Shown: in pieces, positions 15,241 to 23,255 of the stretch | Numbering within the stretch: position 1 is the first letter of the stretch | How the letters are laid out: each line of letters begins with the position of its first letter | Assembly (NCBI GenBank): GCA_027487575.1 | Contig: JAIYDJ010000056.1 | Coordinates: 1-42,400, forward strand | Direction of reading: 5' to 3' | Length of the DNA: 42,400 nucleotides | Source of the DNA: Rhodobacter sp. | GTDB lineage: Bacteria; Pseudomonadota; Alphaproteobacteria; Rhodobacterales; Rhodobacteraceae | The notes under the pieces: model-generated | Database searches by the model: none | What the model was told of the DNA's origin: nothing | The model's input: the letters and a program-made list of their open reading frames with translations, nothing else | Program-made: the position numbers and the translations under genes

Positions 15241-17523
15241 TCAAGCCTCGCGTTCCGGGTTGAAGCGCAGCAGGCGCAGGGCGTTTAGCGTGACCAGCAC
15301 GGTCGCCCCTGTGTCGGCTAGAATGGCGATCCAGAGGCCTGTCAGCCCCAGAACCGAGGTCACAAGAAACACGGCCTTCAACCCAAGCGCGATCGTGACG
15401 TTCTGCCGGATGTTGGCCATCGCCGCGCGCGACAAGCGGATCGTGGCGGGAATGTCCGTCACCCGGTCGCGCAGGATCGCCGCATCGGCGGTTTCCAGCG
15501 CCACATCGGTGCCTGACCCCATCGCCACGCCCACGCTCGCCTGCTTCAGCGCGGGGGCGTCGTTGATGCCGTCGCCGATCATCATCACGCCGCCCGCCTC
15601 ACTCATCGCCTTGATGGCCTTGAGCTTGTCCTCTGGCATCATATCGGCCTGAAACTCCATGCCGAGCCCGCCCGCGATCGCGGCAGCCGTGCGCGGGTTG
15701 TCCCCGGTCAGGATGACGGAGGTCACGCCCATTGCCGTCAACTGCCGCACAGCATCCTTGGCATCGGCGCGCGGCTCGTCCCGCATCGCGATCAGGCCGA
15801 GCGGGGTCTTTTCGCGGAACACCGCGACGGCGGTCTTGCCGTCCTCCTCAAACACCGTTGCCTGACGCAGGCCGAGGCCATCGAGCCCGCCATTCTCCAT
15901 GGCGTAGCGCGGCGAAGCGACCCATGCCGATGCTTCGCCAACCGTTGCGATCACGCCCTTGCCCATCAGGGCCTTGGCATCGCGCGACGGCAGAGCCACG
16001 ACACCGGCATCCTTGGCCTCGTTCAGGATGGCGATGGCTAGAGGGTGGCTCGACCCGGTCTCGACACCCGCGGCGACGGCCAGCAACTCCGCTTCAGTCG
16101 TGGTGCCGAAAACAACCACGTCTGTGACCTTCGGCCGCCCGTGCGTCAGCGTTCCGGTCTTGTCAAAGGCGATGCGGTTCACCTTGGCCGCAGCCTCGAT
16201 CACTGCGCCGCCCTTCATCAGCAGCCCTCGTTTTGCGCCCGTGGACATCGCGGAGGCGATGGAGGCCGGGACCGAAATGACCAGCGCGCAAGGGCAACCG
16301 ATCAACAGAAGGGCCAGCCCACGATACACCCAGGTATCCCACGGTTGACCAAAGGCCAGCGGCGGCACCAGCACGACAAGGGCCGCGACCGCAACGATTG
16401 CGGGCATGTACCAGCGGCTGAACCGGTCGATGAATCGCTCGGTCGGGGCGCGTGCCTCCTCGGCCTCTTCGACCAGACGGATGATGCGGGCGATGGTATT
16501 GTCTTCCGGCCCCTTGGTCACTTTGATCCGCAGCGCCGCTTCGGTGTTGATTGAGCCCGCAAAGACCGAATCCCCCGGCCCGCGTGTCTTTGGCACGCTT
16601 TCGCCGGTGACCGGGCTTTCATCGACGCCGGAGGTGCCTTCGGAAATCTCGCCATCCGCCGGAATACGGTCACCGGGACGAACGAGGATCATTTGACCGA
16701 CTGACAGGCTGGCCGCGGCCACCTCTTTCGTCGTGCCGTTCACTTCCAGCAGCGCGGTTTTGGGTACCAGATTGGCCAGGGCCCGGATACCTTCACGCGC
16801 TTTGCCGGCTGCGACACCCTCCAGTACTTCGCCCACGGCAAACAGAAACACCACAATTGCAGCCTCGGCGGCGGCGTCGATGAACAACGCCCCGATCGCG
16901 GCCACCGTCATCAGGCTTTCAATGGTAAACGGCTGACCCATCCGCAGCGCCGCGAATGCGCGTTTCGCCACCGGGGCCACGCCGATCACGCAAGCGGCAA
17001 CAAAGGGCCACTTGCCGATCTCGGGCGCCAGATACTCGATTATCCATGCAGCACCCAGCAACACAGCGGTAAAGATAACCAGCTTGCCCTTGCTGGTTTG
17101 ATACCAGCGCTTGCCGCGGTCGGCGGGATCGTCATGGACATGACCGGGGCTGCCGTGACCGGAGTCGTCGCGCTTTGGCGATGCCTCGGCCTGCGTGGCG
17201 CGGTCACGACTCGCATGATCGTGGTCGGCGTACTCGCCATGTTCCTTCGCGGCACCCTCTCCGGGCAGCACGAACTCTTTCTTCACTGATGCCGCGCGCG
17301 GCGCGATCTCATAGCCAAGGGCGCGGACAGTTTTCTCGATCTTGTCCCGCCCGGTCTGAGCCTCATCCAGCGTCAGGCGCAGGCGCTCCGTCATCATGCC
17401 GACCTCGACGCTGCTGACCCCCGGCAGACGCGCCACCGCATCCTTGATCTTGGTTGCACAGGACCCGCAGTCCATCCCGGACACGGTCCAATCACATGCT
17501 GTTTCGCCGTTTGACGCTGTCAT
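15241..17523 (-). CDS. P1B-2 heavy-metal ATPase (Zn/Cd/Pb exporter)
   Basis: The 760-residue ATPase has an N-terminal HMA domain with G-M-D-C-G-S-C (Cys19 and Cys22), a His/Asp-rich linker (about residues 94-140), eight membrane helices, T-G-E-S, the membrane C-P-C (410-412), D-K-T-G-T-L-T with phosphorylated Asp454, S-S-H-P-L and G-D-G-I-N-D-A-P. The last helices carry L-K-A-V-F and I-L-A-D-T-G-A, the Lys and Asp-Gly pattern of the Zn/Cd/Pb group rather than the copper group. It should export divalent soft metals from the cytosol. It is the first gene after the MerR operator, divergent from the regulator. Confidence 0.96.
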   Translation of the reverse strand: MTASNGETACDWTVSGMDCGSCATKIKDAVARLPGVSSVEVGMMTERLRLTLDEAQTGRDKIEKTVRALGYEIAPRAASVKKEFVLPGEGAAKEHGEYADHDHASRDRATQAEASPKRDDSGHGSPGHVHDDPADRGKRWYQTSKGKLVIFTAVLLGAAWIIEYLAPEIGKWPFVAACVIGVAPVAKRAFAALRMGQPFTIESLMTVAAIGALFIDAAAEAAIVVFLFAVGEVLEGVAAGKAREGIRALANLVPKTALLEVNGTTKEVAAASLSVGQMILVRPGDRIPADGEISEGTSGVDESPVTGESVPKTRGPGDSVFAGSINTEAALRIKVTKGPEDNTIARIIRLVEEAEEARAPTERFIDRFSRWYMPAIVAVAALVVLVPPLAFGQPWDTWVYRGLALLLIGCPCALVISVPASIASAMSTGAKRGLLMKGGAVIEAAAKVNRIAFDKTGTLTHGRPKVTDVVVFGTTTEAELLAVAAGVETGSSHPLAIAILNEAKDAGVVALPSRDAKALMGKGVIATVGEASAWVASPRYAMENGGLDGLGLRQATVFEEDGKTAVAVFREKTPLGLIAMRDEPRADAKDAVRQLTAMGVTSVILTGDNPRTAAAIAGGLGMEFQADMMPEDKLKAIKAMSEAGGVMMIGDGINDAPALKQASVGVAMGSGTDVALETADAAILRDRVTDIPATIRLSRAAMANIRQNVTIALGLKAVFLVTSVLGLTGLWIAILADTGATVLVTLNALRLLRFNPEREA

Positions 17524-17570
17524 TGTCTTCCTCTCTGCCCAAAACGAGCAGTTGTCTTTATCGAATCAGC

Positions 17571-17601
17571 AATTTAATGTCTCTAGCAACTATAGCTTCA
17601 A
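17571..17601 (-). promoter_or_regulatory. MerR-type promoter/operator before the metal ATPase
   Basis: On the minus strand TTGAAG (17601-17596) and TAAATT (17576-17571) are 19 bp apart. The spacer carries the dyad CTATAG-TTG-CTAGAG, which closely resembles pbr and cad operators. It lies between the divergent ATPase and MerR genes, 11 bp before the regulator start. Confidence 0.88.
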
Positions 17602-17611
17602 GGGGAATATT

Positions 17612-18052
17612 ATGCTGACCATAGGGAAACTCGGAGCGCAGGCCGGGGTGAAGGTGCCGACCATCCGGTATTACGAGCAGATCGGCATCTTGCCCGAAGC
17701 TGAACGCAGCGCCGGAAACCAGAGGCTCTACAGCCGCAAGGCGCTGGAACGGCTGGCCTTCATCCGGCACGCCCGCGATCTTGGCTTCACGCTGGAAGCG
17801 ATCCGCGATCTTCTCAGCCTGTCCGACAATCCCGACCAATCCTGCGCTGCCGCCGATGCCATCGCCAAGGCGCAACTGGCAGAGGTAGAAAGCCGCCTCG
17901 CGCGGCTGACGGCGCTCAAGGCCGAACTGGAACGCATGGTTGTGCAATGCGCGGGCGGGCGGATCGCTGATTGCCGGGTGATCGAGGTTCTGGGCGACCA
18001 TTCACTGTGCACAACCGATCACCGTCATCCCGAAAGCGAGGCAAGTGCATGA
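17612..18052 (+). CDS. MerR-family metal regulator (PbrR/CadR-like)
   Basis: The 146-residue protein has a MerR helix-turn-helix and wing (residues 1-40, [11 protein letters not shown]), a long dimer helix and a C-terminal metal loop. Cys78 at the start of the dimer helix marks sensors of divalent ions; Cu(I) sensors have Ser there. Cys113 and Cys121 flank the loop A-G-G-R-I-A-D, and Cys133 lies in the tail. The 113-to-121 spacing equals that of CueR rather than PbrR, so metal choice is uncertain: Zn, Cd, Pb, or a wider range. AAGGGG precedes the ATG. It should activate the operator it shares with the ATPase and, from operator similarity, those at 6901 and 8743. Confidence 0.93.
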   Translation: MLTIGKLGAQAGVKVPTIRYYEQIGILPEAERSAGNQRLYSRKALERLAFIRHARDLGFTLEAIRDLLSLSDNPDQSCAAADAIAKAQLAEVESRLARLTALKAELERMVVQCAGGRIADCRVIEVLGDHSLCTTDHRHPESEASA

Positions 18053-18384
18053 CCGTTCCCGGAAACCTTGCCATTTATGCAGGAGCGGCGCTGGCCGAAA
18101 TAGCGGGCTGCTTTGCGGTATGGGCGTGGATGCGACAGGGCGCGAGTGCCCTATGGCTCATCCCAGGATTGGCCAGTCTCGCAATCTTTGCCTGGCTGCT
18201 GACCCTGGCGCCGTCAGAATTCGCCGGTCGCGCCTATGCGGCCTATGGGGGCGTCTACATCGCCGCCTCGCTCGTCTGGCTTTGGGCGGTCGAGAAGCAG
18301 CGACCCGATACATGGGACCTAACCGGTGCTGCAATTTGCCTGATCGGGGCGGCCATCATCCTGTGGGCGCCGCGCTCTGTGTAA
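18049..18384 (+). CDS. ynfA: YnfA/UPF0060 small membrane protein
   Basis: The ATG overlaps the regulator stop as ATGA. The 111-residue protein has four membrane helices with family landmarks [25 protein letters not shown] and L-I-G-A-A-I-I-L-W. YnfA proteins resemble small multidrug resistance transporters, and they often follow MerR regulators in metal clusters. Transport substrate is not established from sequence. Confidence 0.93.
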   Translation: MTVPGNLAIYAGAALAEIAGCFAVWAWMRQGASALWLIPGLASLAIFAWLLTLAPSEFAGRAYAAYGGVYIAASLVWLWAVEKQRPDTWDLTGAAICLIGAAIILWAPRSV

Positions 18385-18387
18385 GGG

Positions 18388-18816
18388 TCACACAATCCAC
18401 AAAGTGACCCAGCTCAGAGCGAGGTAGCGCCCGCCCTTCGCCAGCGTGACGACCAGCACTACGCGCCACAGCGGTTCGCGCATTAGGCCGGACACAAGCA
18501 CCAAGGGGTCGCCTATGACTGGCAACCAAGATCCGAGTAGCGTCCACCACCCATGGCACGCGTACCAGTTACTGGCGCGTGTCAGCTGACCCGGCGATAC
18601 GGGAAACCAGCGCTGGCCCGCATAGCCTTGCAAAAACCGGCCAATCGCCCAGTTGACCAGAGACCCCAGCACATTGCCCACAGTGGCCACCAGAAGCAGC
18701 AGCGAGACCGGGTTGGATTTGGCCAAAAGCATCCCGACCAGCACAGCCTCTGATTGTGCAGGGATCAAGGTCGCCGCAATGAACGCAGCGAAAAACATCG
18801 CTGTCAGCGTCATCAT
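18388..18816 (-). CDS. YqaA-family (DedA-like) membrane protein
   Basis: The 142-residue protein has about four hydrophobic stretches and the DedA/SNARE-associated pattern: E-A-V-L-V-G, G-N-V-L-G-S-L-V-N-W and a G-S-W-L-P-V-I-G-D-P loop. It starts 4 bp after the MFS stop and ends the sensor-MFS operon. DedA relatives influence membrane homeostasis and metal or drug tolerance; a specific role here is unknown. Confidence 0.88.
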   Translation of the reverse strand: MMTLTAMFFAAFIAATLIPAQSEAVLVGMLLAKSNPVSLLLLVATVGNVLGSLVNWAIGRFLQGYAGQRWFPVSPGQLTRASNWYACHGWWTLLGSWLPVIGDPLVLVSGLMREPLWRVVLVVTLAKGGRYLALSWVTLWIV

Positions 18817-18820
18817 TGGG

Positions 18821-20146
18821 TCAGGCGGCCTTCGGCCAGCGGTGGTGCAGATCGTCGATCAGGTAGGGGTGGCGATGTCCGGAGGCTGCAGGGTCTTTCA
18901 GATGTGGGTGGTCGGGCGGCAGATCGTCATGGACGTGCATAATTTCCACAGGGTCCTGCGACGGCCACAACAGCATCACCGCAATCAGGGAAACCGCACC
19001 GACCGCCGCCAGCAGCGCGGCCGCAGCGGGCAGGCCAAAGGCCGATCCCGCCCAACCAGCCAGCGGATAGGTGACCAGCCACGCCGCGTGTGACAGCGCA
19101 AATTGTGCGGCAAAAACGGCAGGACGGTCTTCTGCCCGCGCGGATCGGTTCAGGATACGACCGATCGGCGTTTGCGTCAGCGAAAAGCCAAAGCCGACGA
19201 TGGCCCACAGCAACAAAAGCATGGCAAGATTGCCCGCAAGGGCGGTGATCGCCACCCCCGCCACCATCAGTGCAGCCCCCGACAGCATCACGGGCCGGTC
19301 TGCCATCCGCTCCAGCATCCGGGGCAGCAGGAACGCCGCAAGCATCGAACCGGCCCCGAAGGCCGCAAAGGCCAGCGCCACTTGCGGCGCACCCAGACCC
19401 AGCTTTGCCTGCACCAGCACAACCGTGTTGACATAGACCATGGCCCCCGCTGCCGCGACGGACATTTCCATCACCATCAGACCTCGCAAGCGGGGCGTCG
19501 CCAGATAGATGCGTGCGCCTTTGGTGATCGAGGTCCAGAAGGCTTGTGGCTCACCCACGGCACGCGCGGGCAAGGCAACTGTGGCCACAAGCAGTGCCGA
19601 GGCGACAAAGCCAAGAACCGTTCCCCCGAAAAGCGCCGGAAAGCTGACAAGCGTCAACAGGGCCGCGGCCAGCATTGGGCTGACAAGCTGCTCTAGATCT
19701 TCAGTCAGCCGCATCAGAGACAGGGCGTTGGTGTAATCCTTCTCCTCTGGCAGCACATCCGGAATGGTGGCCTGAAACGCTGGGGTAAAGCCTGCCGAGG
19801 CCGCTTGCAGGAAAAAGATCAGCACATAGATCTGCCAGACCTCGGTGACGAAGGGCAGGAACAGCACCACGCCCGCGCGCACCAGATCAAGCACCACCAG
19901 AAACGCCCGTCGCGGCAGACGCTCTGCCACTGCGGCCGCCACCGGGGCCAGCGTGACATAGGCCACCATCTTGATCGCCAGGGCGGTTCCCAGCACCAGA
20001 CCGGCATCATCGCCCGCAAGTTGCCAGGCCAGCAGGCCAAGCGCGACCGTCGCCAGACCGGTGCCGATCAGCGCGATCAGCTGGGCCGCGAACAGGTGCC
20101 GGAAAGTCCGGTTGCTTAGAACATTCAACATCGCATCATCTTTCAA
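18821..20146 (-). CDS. MFS transporter with His-rich C-terminal tail, putative Ni/Co exporter
   Basis: The 441-residue protein is a twelve-helix MFS permease. Its last 39 residues are cytoplasmic and His/Asp-rich (H-V-H-D-D, D-H-P-H, G-H-R-H-P and D-D-L-H-H), as in the NreB nickel-resistance family. The ATG overlaps the stop of the upstream metal sensor. The tail probably binds metal before export or senses load. Ni or Co is inferred from the sensor's ligand set and from the neighbouring hupE and nik genes. Confidence 0.9.
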   Translation of the reverse strand: MKDDAMLNVLSNRTFRHLFAAQLIALIGTGLATVALGLLAWQLAGDDAGLVLGTALAIKMVAYVTLAPVAAAVAERLPRRAFLVVLDLVRAGVVLFLPFVTEVWQIYVLIFFLQAASAGFTPAFQATIPDVLPEEKDYTNALSLMRLTEDLEQLVSPMLAAALLTLVSFPALFGGTVLGFVASALLVATVALPARAVGEPQAFWTSITKGARIYLATPRLRGLMVMEMSVAAAGAMVYVNTVVLVQAKLGLGAPQVALAFAAFGAGSMLAAFLLPRMLERMADRPVMLSGAALMVAGVAITALAGNLAMLLLLWAIVGFGFSLTQTPIGRILNRSARAEDRPAVFAAQFALSHAAWLVTYPLAGWAGSAFGLPAAAALLAAVGAVSLIAVMLLWPSQDPVEIMHVHDDLPPDHPHLKDPAASGHRHPYLIDDLHHRWPKAA

Positions 20147-20400
20147 AGGAGTTTTGTCAGGGCCTTGATTTCGGCAAGATCACCGGTCGCCGGTGATCCA
20201 AGGCAATGGTCTATATGATCGTGGATCAGGGTGCGTTTTGCCTCAACGATGGCCCGCTCCACCGCCAGAAGCTGGGTGGCGATGTCCGGACAGTGTGCGC
20301 CCGCTTCGATCATGCCGATCACATGGCGCAAATGGCCCTCGGCGCGCTTTAGACGCGTCAGGATGGCCGGACGGGTTGCATGCAGGTGGTCTTGTGTCAT
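20143..20400 (-). CDS. CsoR/RcnR-family metal sensor, InrS-like
   Basis: This 85-residue all-helical repressor shows the family pattern (R-L-K-R-A-E-G-H-L-R, then A-H-C-P-D-I, then H-D-H-I-D-H-C). Candidate ligands His5, Cys37, His62 and Cys66 have spacings 32, 25 and 4, the W-X-Y-Z set His-Cys-His-Cys of the nickel sensor InrS; RcnR has His in place of the last Cys and CsoR lacks the N-terminal His. Nickel is therefore the best guess, with Co or Cu(I) as alternatives. It is divergent from the hupE genes across a G/C-tract operator. Confidence 0.9.
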   Translation of the reverse strand: MTQDHLHATRPAILTRLKRAEGHLRHVIGMIEAGAHCPDIATQLLAVERAIVEAKRTLIHDHIDHCLGSPATGDLAEIKALTKLL

Positions 20401-20410
20401 ATACCTGACC

Positions 20411-20430
20411 TAACCCCCCAGGGGGGATAG
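20411..20430. promoter_or_regulatory. CsoR/RcnR-type operator (C6-A-G6)
   Basis: CCCCCC-A-GGGGGG (20414-20426) flanked by TAA and ATA is a perfect palindrome of the G/C-tract type bound by RcnR, InrS and relatives. It lies 11 bp before the sensor start and 25 bp before the His-rich peptide gene, so it can govern both directions. Confidence 0.85.
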
Positions 20431-20454
20431 AACAACAAAGAAGTCAGGCAGAGC

Positions 20455-20817
20455 GTGGAACGATCCCTGAATATAAGGGCCGCAAAGGCACCTGCGGCAA
20501 GAGTTGTCGTGGCGATCATGCTTTTGCTCGCGCTGATCCTGGCTCCTGTCGTGATCCTTTCTTCGCATGGACCCGGCGCCGGCTATGTTGCGCAGCAGGT
20601 TGACCTTGCCAAACAGATCCATGGTCACTCCCATGCCGAGGACAGCGTCGGACAGCACGACGCAACCGACCACGAGCATCCGGTTTCTGCCATTCTGGCT
20701 GGTTCGGAAAAATTCGGCTTCGATATGCACTCCGCCGTTCTTTTCCACGATATGCCGTTGGCGGACGGGCGCAGCAGGGATGGCCCCCGACGACCGCCGC
20801 GTGTTGTCCTGATTTGA
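20455..20817 (+). CDS. Small His-rich secreted/anchored protein before hupE
   Basis: A GTG start preceded by AGGCAG opens a 120-residue protein with one membrane segment (residues about 17-36) and a periplasmic part with H-G-H-S-H, Q-H-D and D-H-E-H, likely metal ligands. The basic C-terminus ends R-P-P-R-V-V-L-I, like the tail of the Met-rich protein at 1079. It lies 46 bp before hupE and just after the nickel-type operator. No named family is recognised; a periplasmic nickel or cobalt buffer is a guess. Confidence 0.65.
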   Translation: MERSLNIRAAKAPAARVVVAIMLLLALILAPVVILSSHGPGAGYVAQQVDLAKQIHGHSHAEDSVGQHDATDHEHPVSAILAGSEKFGFDMHSAVLFHDMPLADGRSRDGPRRPPRVVLI

Positions 20818-20863
20818 CAAGCAAACTTGCTTTTACGGACACCGCATCTTTCAAGGACACAAA

Positions 20864-21589
20864 ATGAATACTCCTATCCTACGCCGAACGGCGGCAGGGG
20901 CCCATCTTCCATGGGCGCTGATCCTGCTCGTCCTCGGTCTGCTTCTTGCCGCCGCTGCGCCAGCGCTGGCCCATGGCGTCACCCTTGGCGACAAGGGCTA
21001 TATTCAAGAAGTGACCGGGGTGAAGCTGATCCCGTTTCTCTACCTTGGTGCCAAGCACATGGTCACGGGCTATGACCACCTGCTGTTTCTGTTTGGTGTG
21101 ATTTTCTTCCTTTATGGAATGAAGCAGATCGGCACCTACGTGACGTTGTTCGCAATTGGCCATTCAACCACGATGCTGGCCGGGGTCTGGTTCAACTTCG
21201 GCATCAACAGCTACGTCATTGACGCCATCATCGGCTTTTCAGTGGTCTACAAGGCACTCGACAACCTTGGCGCTTTCCGCGCCTGGTTCGGCGTGCAGCC
21301 GAATACCAAGGTGGCGACGCTGATCTTCGGGTTCCTTCACGGCTTCGGCCTTTCCTCGAAAATCCTTGACTATGGCATTTCACCCGACGGGCTTTTGCCG
21401 AACCTGCTCGCCTTCAATGTCGGTGTTGAAATCGGTCAGCTTCTGGCCCTCGCCGCCATCCTTCTGGTGATGACCCGCTGGCGGGCCACACCGTCCTTCG
21501 CGCGGCAGGCCTATGCCGCAAACGTCGCAATGATGGCGGCAGGCTTTGCGCTGATGGGCTACCAGCTCGTCGGGCTGGCCGTCGCATGA
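20864..21589 (+). CDS. HupE/UreJ-like nickel/cobalt transporter
   Basis: The 241-residue protein has a cleaved signal-like start ending A-L-A-H-G, then six membrane helices. The family motif H-M-V-T-G-Y-D-H-L-L-F (around residue 66) and a second His helix (F-L-H-G-F-G-L-S-S) are the presumed metal path. HupE proteins move nickel or cobalt across the inner membrane. It sits under the InrS-like operator, with a His-rich peptide upstream and an anchored beta-rich partner downstream. Confidence 0.88.
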   Translation: MNTPILRRTAAGAHLPWALILLVLGLLLAAAAPALAHGVTLGDKGYIQEVTGVKLIPFLYLGAKHMVTGYDHLLFLFGVIFFLYGMKQIGTYVTLFAIGHSTTMLAGVWFNFGINSYVIDAIIGFSVVYKALDNLGAFRAWFGVQPNTKVATLIFGFLHGFGLSSKILDYGISPDGLLPNLLAFNVGVEIGQLLALAAILLVMTRWRATPSFARQAYAANVAMMAAGFALMGYQLVGLAVA

Positions 21590-21606
21590 GAAACGGAGAT
21601 ACTGAC

Positions 21607-22470
21607 ATGCAACAAAAATTCGATATCGGCAGGGCGCCCGTTCCTCCGCTCCGCGCCGAGCCGCGAACCGCGCAACCGACCGGCGGGCGCGGCCATATCC
21701 AAGGGGTCGAAGCCACGTCTGGCGGCCTGATCCGCAGCACCTTGATGGCTGGCGGGGCAGCACTCGCGATCCTGACCTTCTTCTGGCTGCCAGCCGAATA
21801 CGGGATCGACCCAACAGGCGTTGGCGGGTTGATGGGCCTGACCGAGATGGGTGCGATCAAGCAGCAGCTGGCTGGAGAGGCCGCGGCACAGGATGCGGCG
21901 GCAGCGCTTGCACCTGCAGCGGTGGCGTCTGTGCCGGGCGATGTGACGGCAAGGCTTGACCGGATTGAAACCCAGCTTGGCCAGATCGCAGCTATCATCG
22001 GTGCCGACGTGGTGACAGCCCTTCCGGCGCCGGAAGCGTTGGCAACCTCTGCACCTGCCCCTGAACCGGAACCTGAGGTCGTCGCCGAACCCGCGCCAGC
22101 CGTTGCCGAACCTGCCGAAGCGCCAGCACCCGCAGTCACCGCAGATGCGCCCGGCTGGCGCGATGAGCTTGTTTTCACATTGGCCCCGACCGAGGCCAAA
22201 GAAATCAAGCTGGTGATGGCAGCCGGTGATGTCGCCACCTTCGAATGGGTCTCGGAGGGCGGCGGGGTGAATTACAGCCAGCACGGAGACGACGGCGGAG
22301 CCAACGAGGTTCGCTTCGAGGATGGCCGCGCGTCACCCGGGCAGGACGGCACGATGACAGCGCCGTTTGCGGGCAATCACGGCTGGTTCTGGCGCAATCG
22401 CGGCGATGCACCGGTCACCGTCACCCTGCGCGTGGGCGGTACTTACGCAGAGATGATCGAGGTGGAATAG
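21607..22470 (+). CDS. HupE-associated single-pass protein with Pro/Glu linker and beta-rich domain
   Basis: CGGAGA before the ATG at 21607 decides the start over the ATG at 21586. The 287-residue protein has a cytoplasmic N-terminus, one membrane helix (residues about 44-62), a short coiled stretch (110-132), a Pro/Ala/Glu linker (about 140-180) and a C-terminal domain of about 100 residues with W-V-S-E-G-G, N-H-G-W-F-W and a final beta-like V-T-V-T-L-R-V. The linker would let the domain reach into the periplasm. I do not recognise a named family. Coupling to hupE suggests an accessory to metal transport. Confidence 0.75.
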   Translation: MQQKFDIGRAPVPPLRAEPRTAQPTGGRGHIQGVEATSGGLIRSTLMAGGAALAILTFFWLPAEYGIDPTGVGGLMGLTEMGAIKQQLAGEAAAQDAAAALAPAAVASVPGDVTARLDRIETQLGQIAAIIGADVVTALPAPEALATSAPAPEPEPEVVAEPAPAVAEPAEAPAPAVTADAPGWRDELVFTLAPTEAKEIKLVMAAGDVATFEWVSEGGGVNYSQHGDDGGANEVRFEDGRASPGQDGTMTAPFAGNHGWFWRNRGDAPVTVTLRVGGTYAEMIEVE

Positions 22471-22484
22471 CAAGCCAAACACGG

Positions 22485-22514
22485 ACCGGGCTGCCGGAAA
22501 TCGGCGGCCCCGGC
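22485..22514. terminator. Possible bidirectional stem-loop between the hupE unit and the nik operon
   Basis: CCGGGCTGCCG (22486-22496) pairs with CGGCGGCCCCGG (22502-22513) around a GAAAT loop, with one wobble and one bulge. It fills the 44-bp gap between two convergent genes but lacks a T run. Confidence 0.45.
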
Positions 22515-23252
22515 TCAGCCGATGTCTGGCTTGGGGCCGAACCGGGCGGTCAGATCAAACGCATCCCCGCGAAACACCTGCCGGGCGATGGTCAGGGTTT
22601 CCTCGCCACGCCAGGTACGACGCTCGACCAGCAGACAGGGCGTGCCGAAATCGACCTCCAGGGCGCGTGTTGCCACCGCATCCGCCGCGATGGCAGCAAT
22701 GCGATGCTCGGCCACGGTCCAGGGCACATGACCCAGAAGCCAAGGCCCGGGTGGTTCACTGCGGAAATCAGCGGTCGCGGCAGCCGGAACGGCGTCGATA
22801 AAGATGTGGCGGTCTTCGATCAACACTGGGCTGCCATCCGCCAGATGCACTGAGCGGACGAACCGGCTTTGACCCAGATGGTGCCCCTCGGCCCCCAGAT
22901 GCACGCAGCAGGGCGGGCGCATCTCGTCCAGAAGAGGACAATAGCCATAAGCCGCACCGCGCGCCTCGATATCGGCGCGGATGTCGGGGATGGTCAGAAC
23001 CGCTGCATGCATCCGGGGACGGGCAACCACGGTTCCCGCGCGGCGGTTTCGGCTGATCAGACCGGTGGCCGCCAGCGATGCCATGGCCTTGTTCACGGTC
23101 ATCCGCGAACAACCGTAACGCGCCATCAGTTCTGTCTCGGTCGGCAGGCGGTCCCCGGGCTTCCATTCGCCAGATAGAATACGCGCCTCGACCTCCGCCC
23201 GGATGCGGGCGTGCAAGGTTGCAGGACGGGTGTCAGGTGCGTGATCGTGCAT
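22515..23252 (-). CDS. GntR-family regulator of the HutC type (UTRA domain)
   Basis: The 245-residue protein has an N-terminal winged helix (residues 10-80: I-L-S-G-E-W-K-P-G-D-R-L-P-T-E-T-E-L, then S-R-M-T-V-N-K-A) and a C-terminal UTRA ligand domain with R-F-V-R-S-V-H, P-V-L-I-E-D-R and L-V-E-R-R-T-W. It starts 3 bp after the last nik gene stop, so it is the final gene of the importer operon. A HutC-like palindrome lies before nikA, which makes autoregulation likely. The ligand is unknown; HutC binds urocanate, and His or a Ni-His complex would be a fitting signal here (inference). Confidence 0.92.
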   Translation of the reverse strand: MHDHAPDTRPATLHARIRAEVEARILSGEWKPGDRLPTETELMARYGCSRMTVNKAMASLAATGLISRNRRAGTVVARPRMHAAVLTIPDIRADIEARGAAYGYCPLLDEMRPPCCVHLGAEGHHLGQSRFVRSVHLADGSPVLIEDRHIFIDAVPAAATADFRSEPPGPWLLGHVPWTVAEHRIAAIAADAVATRALEVDFGTPCLLVERRTWRGEETLTIARQVFRGDAFDLTARFGPKPDIG

Positions 23253-23255
23253 GGA

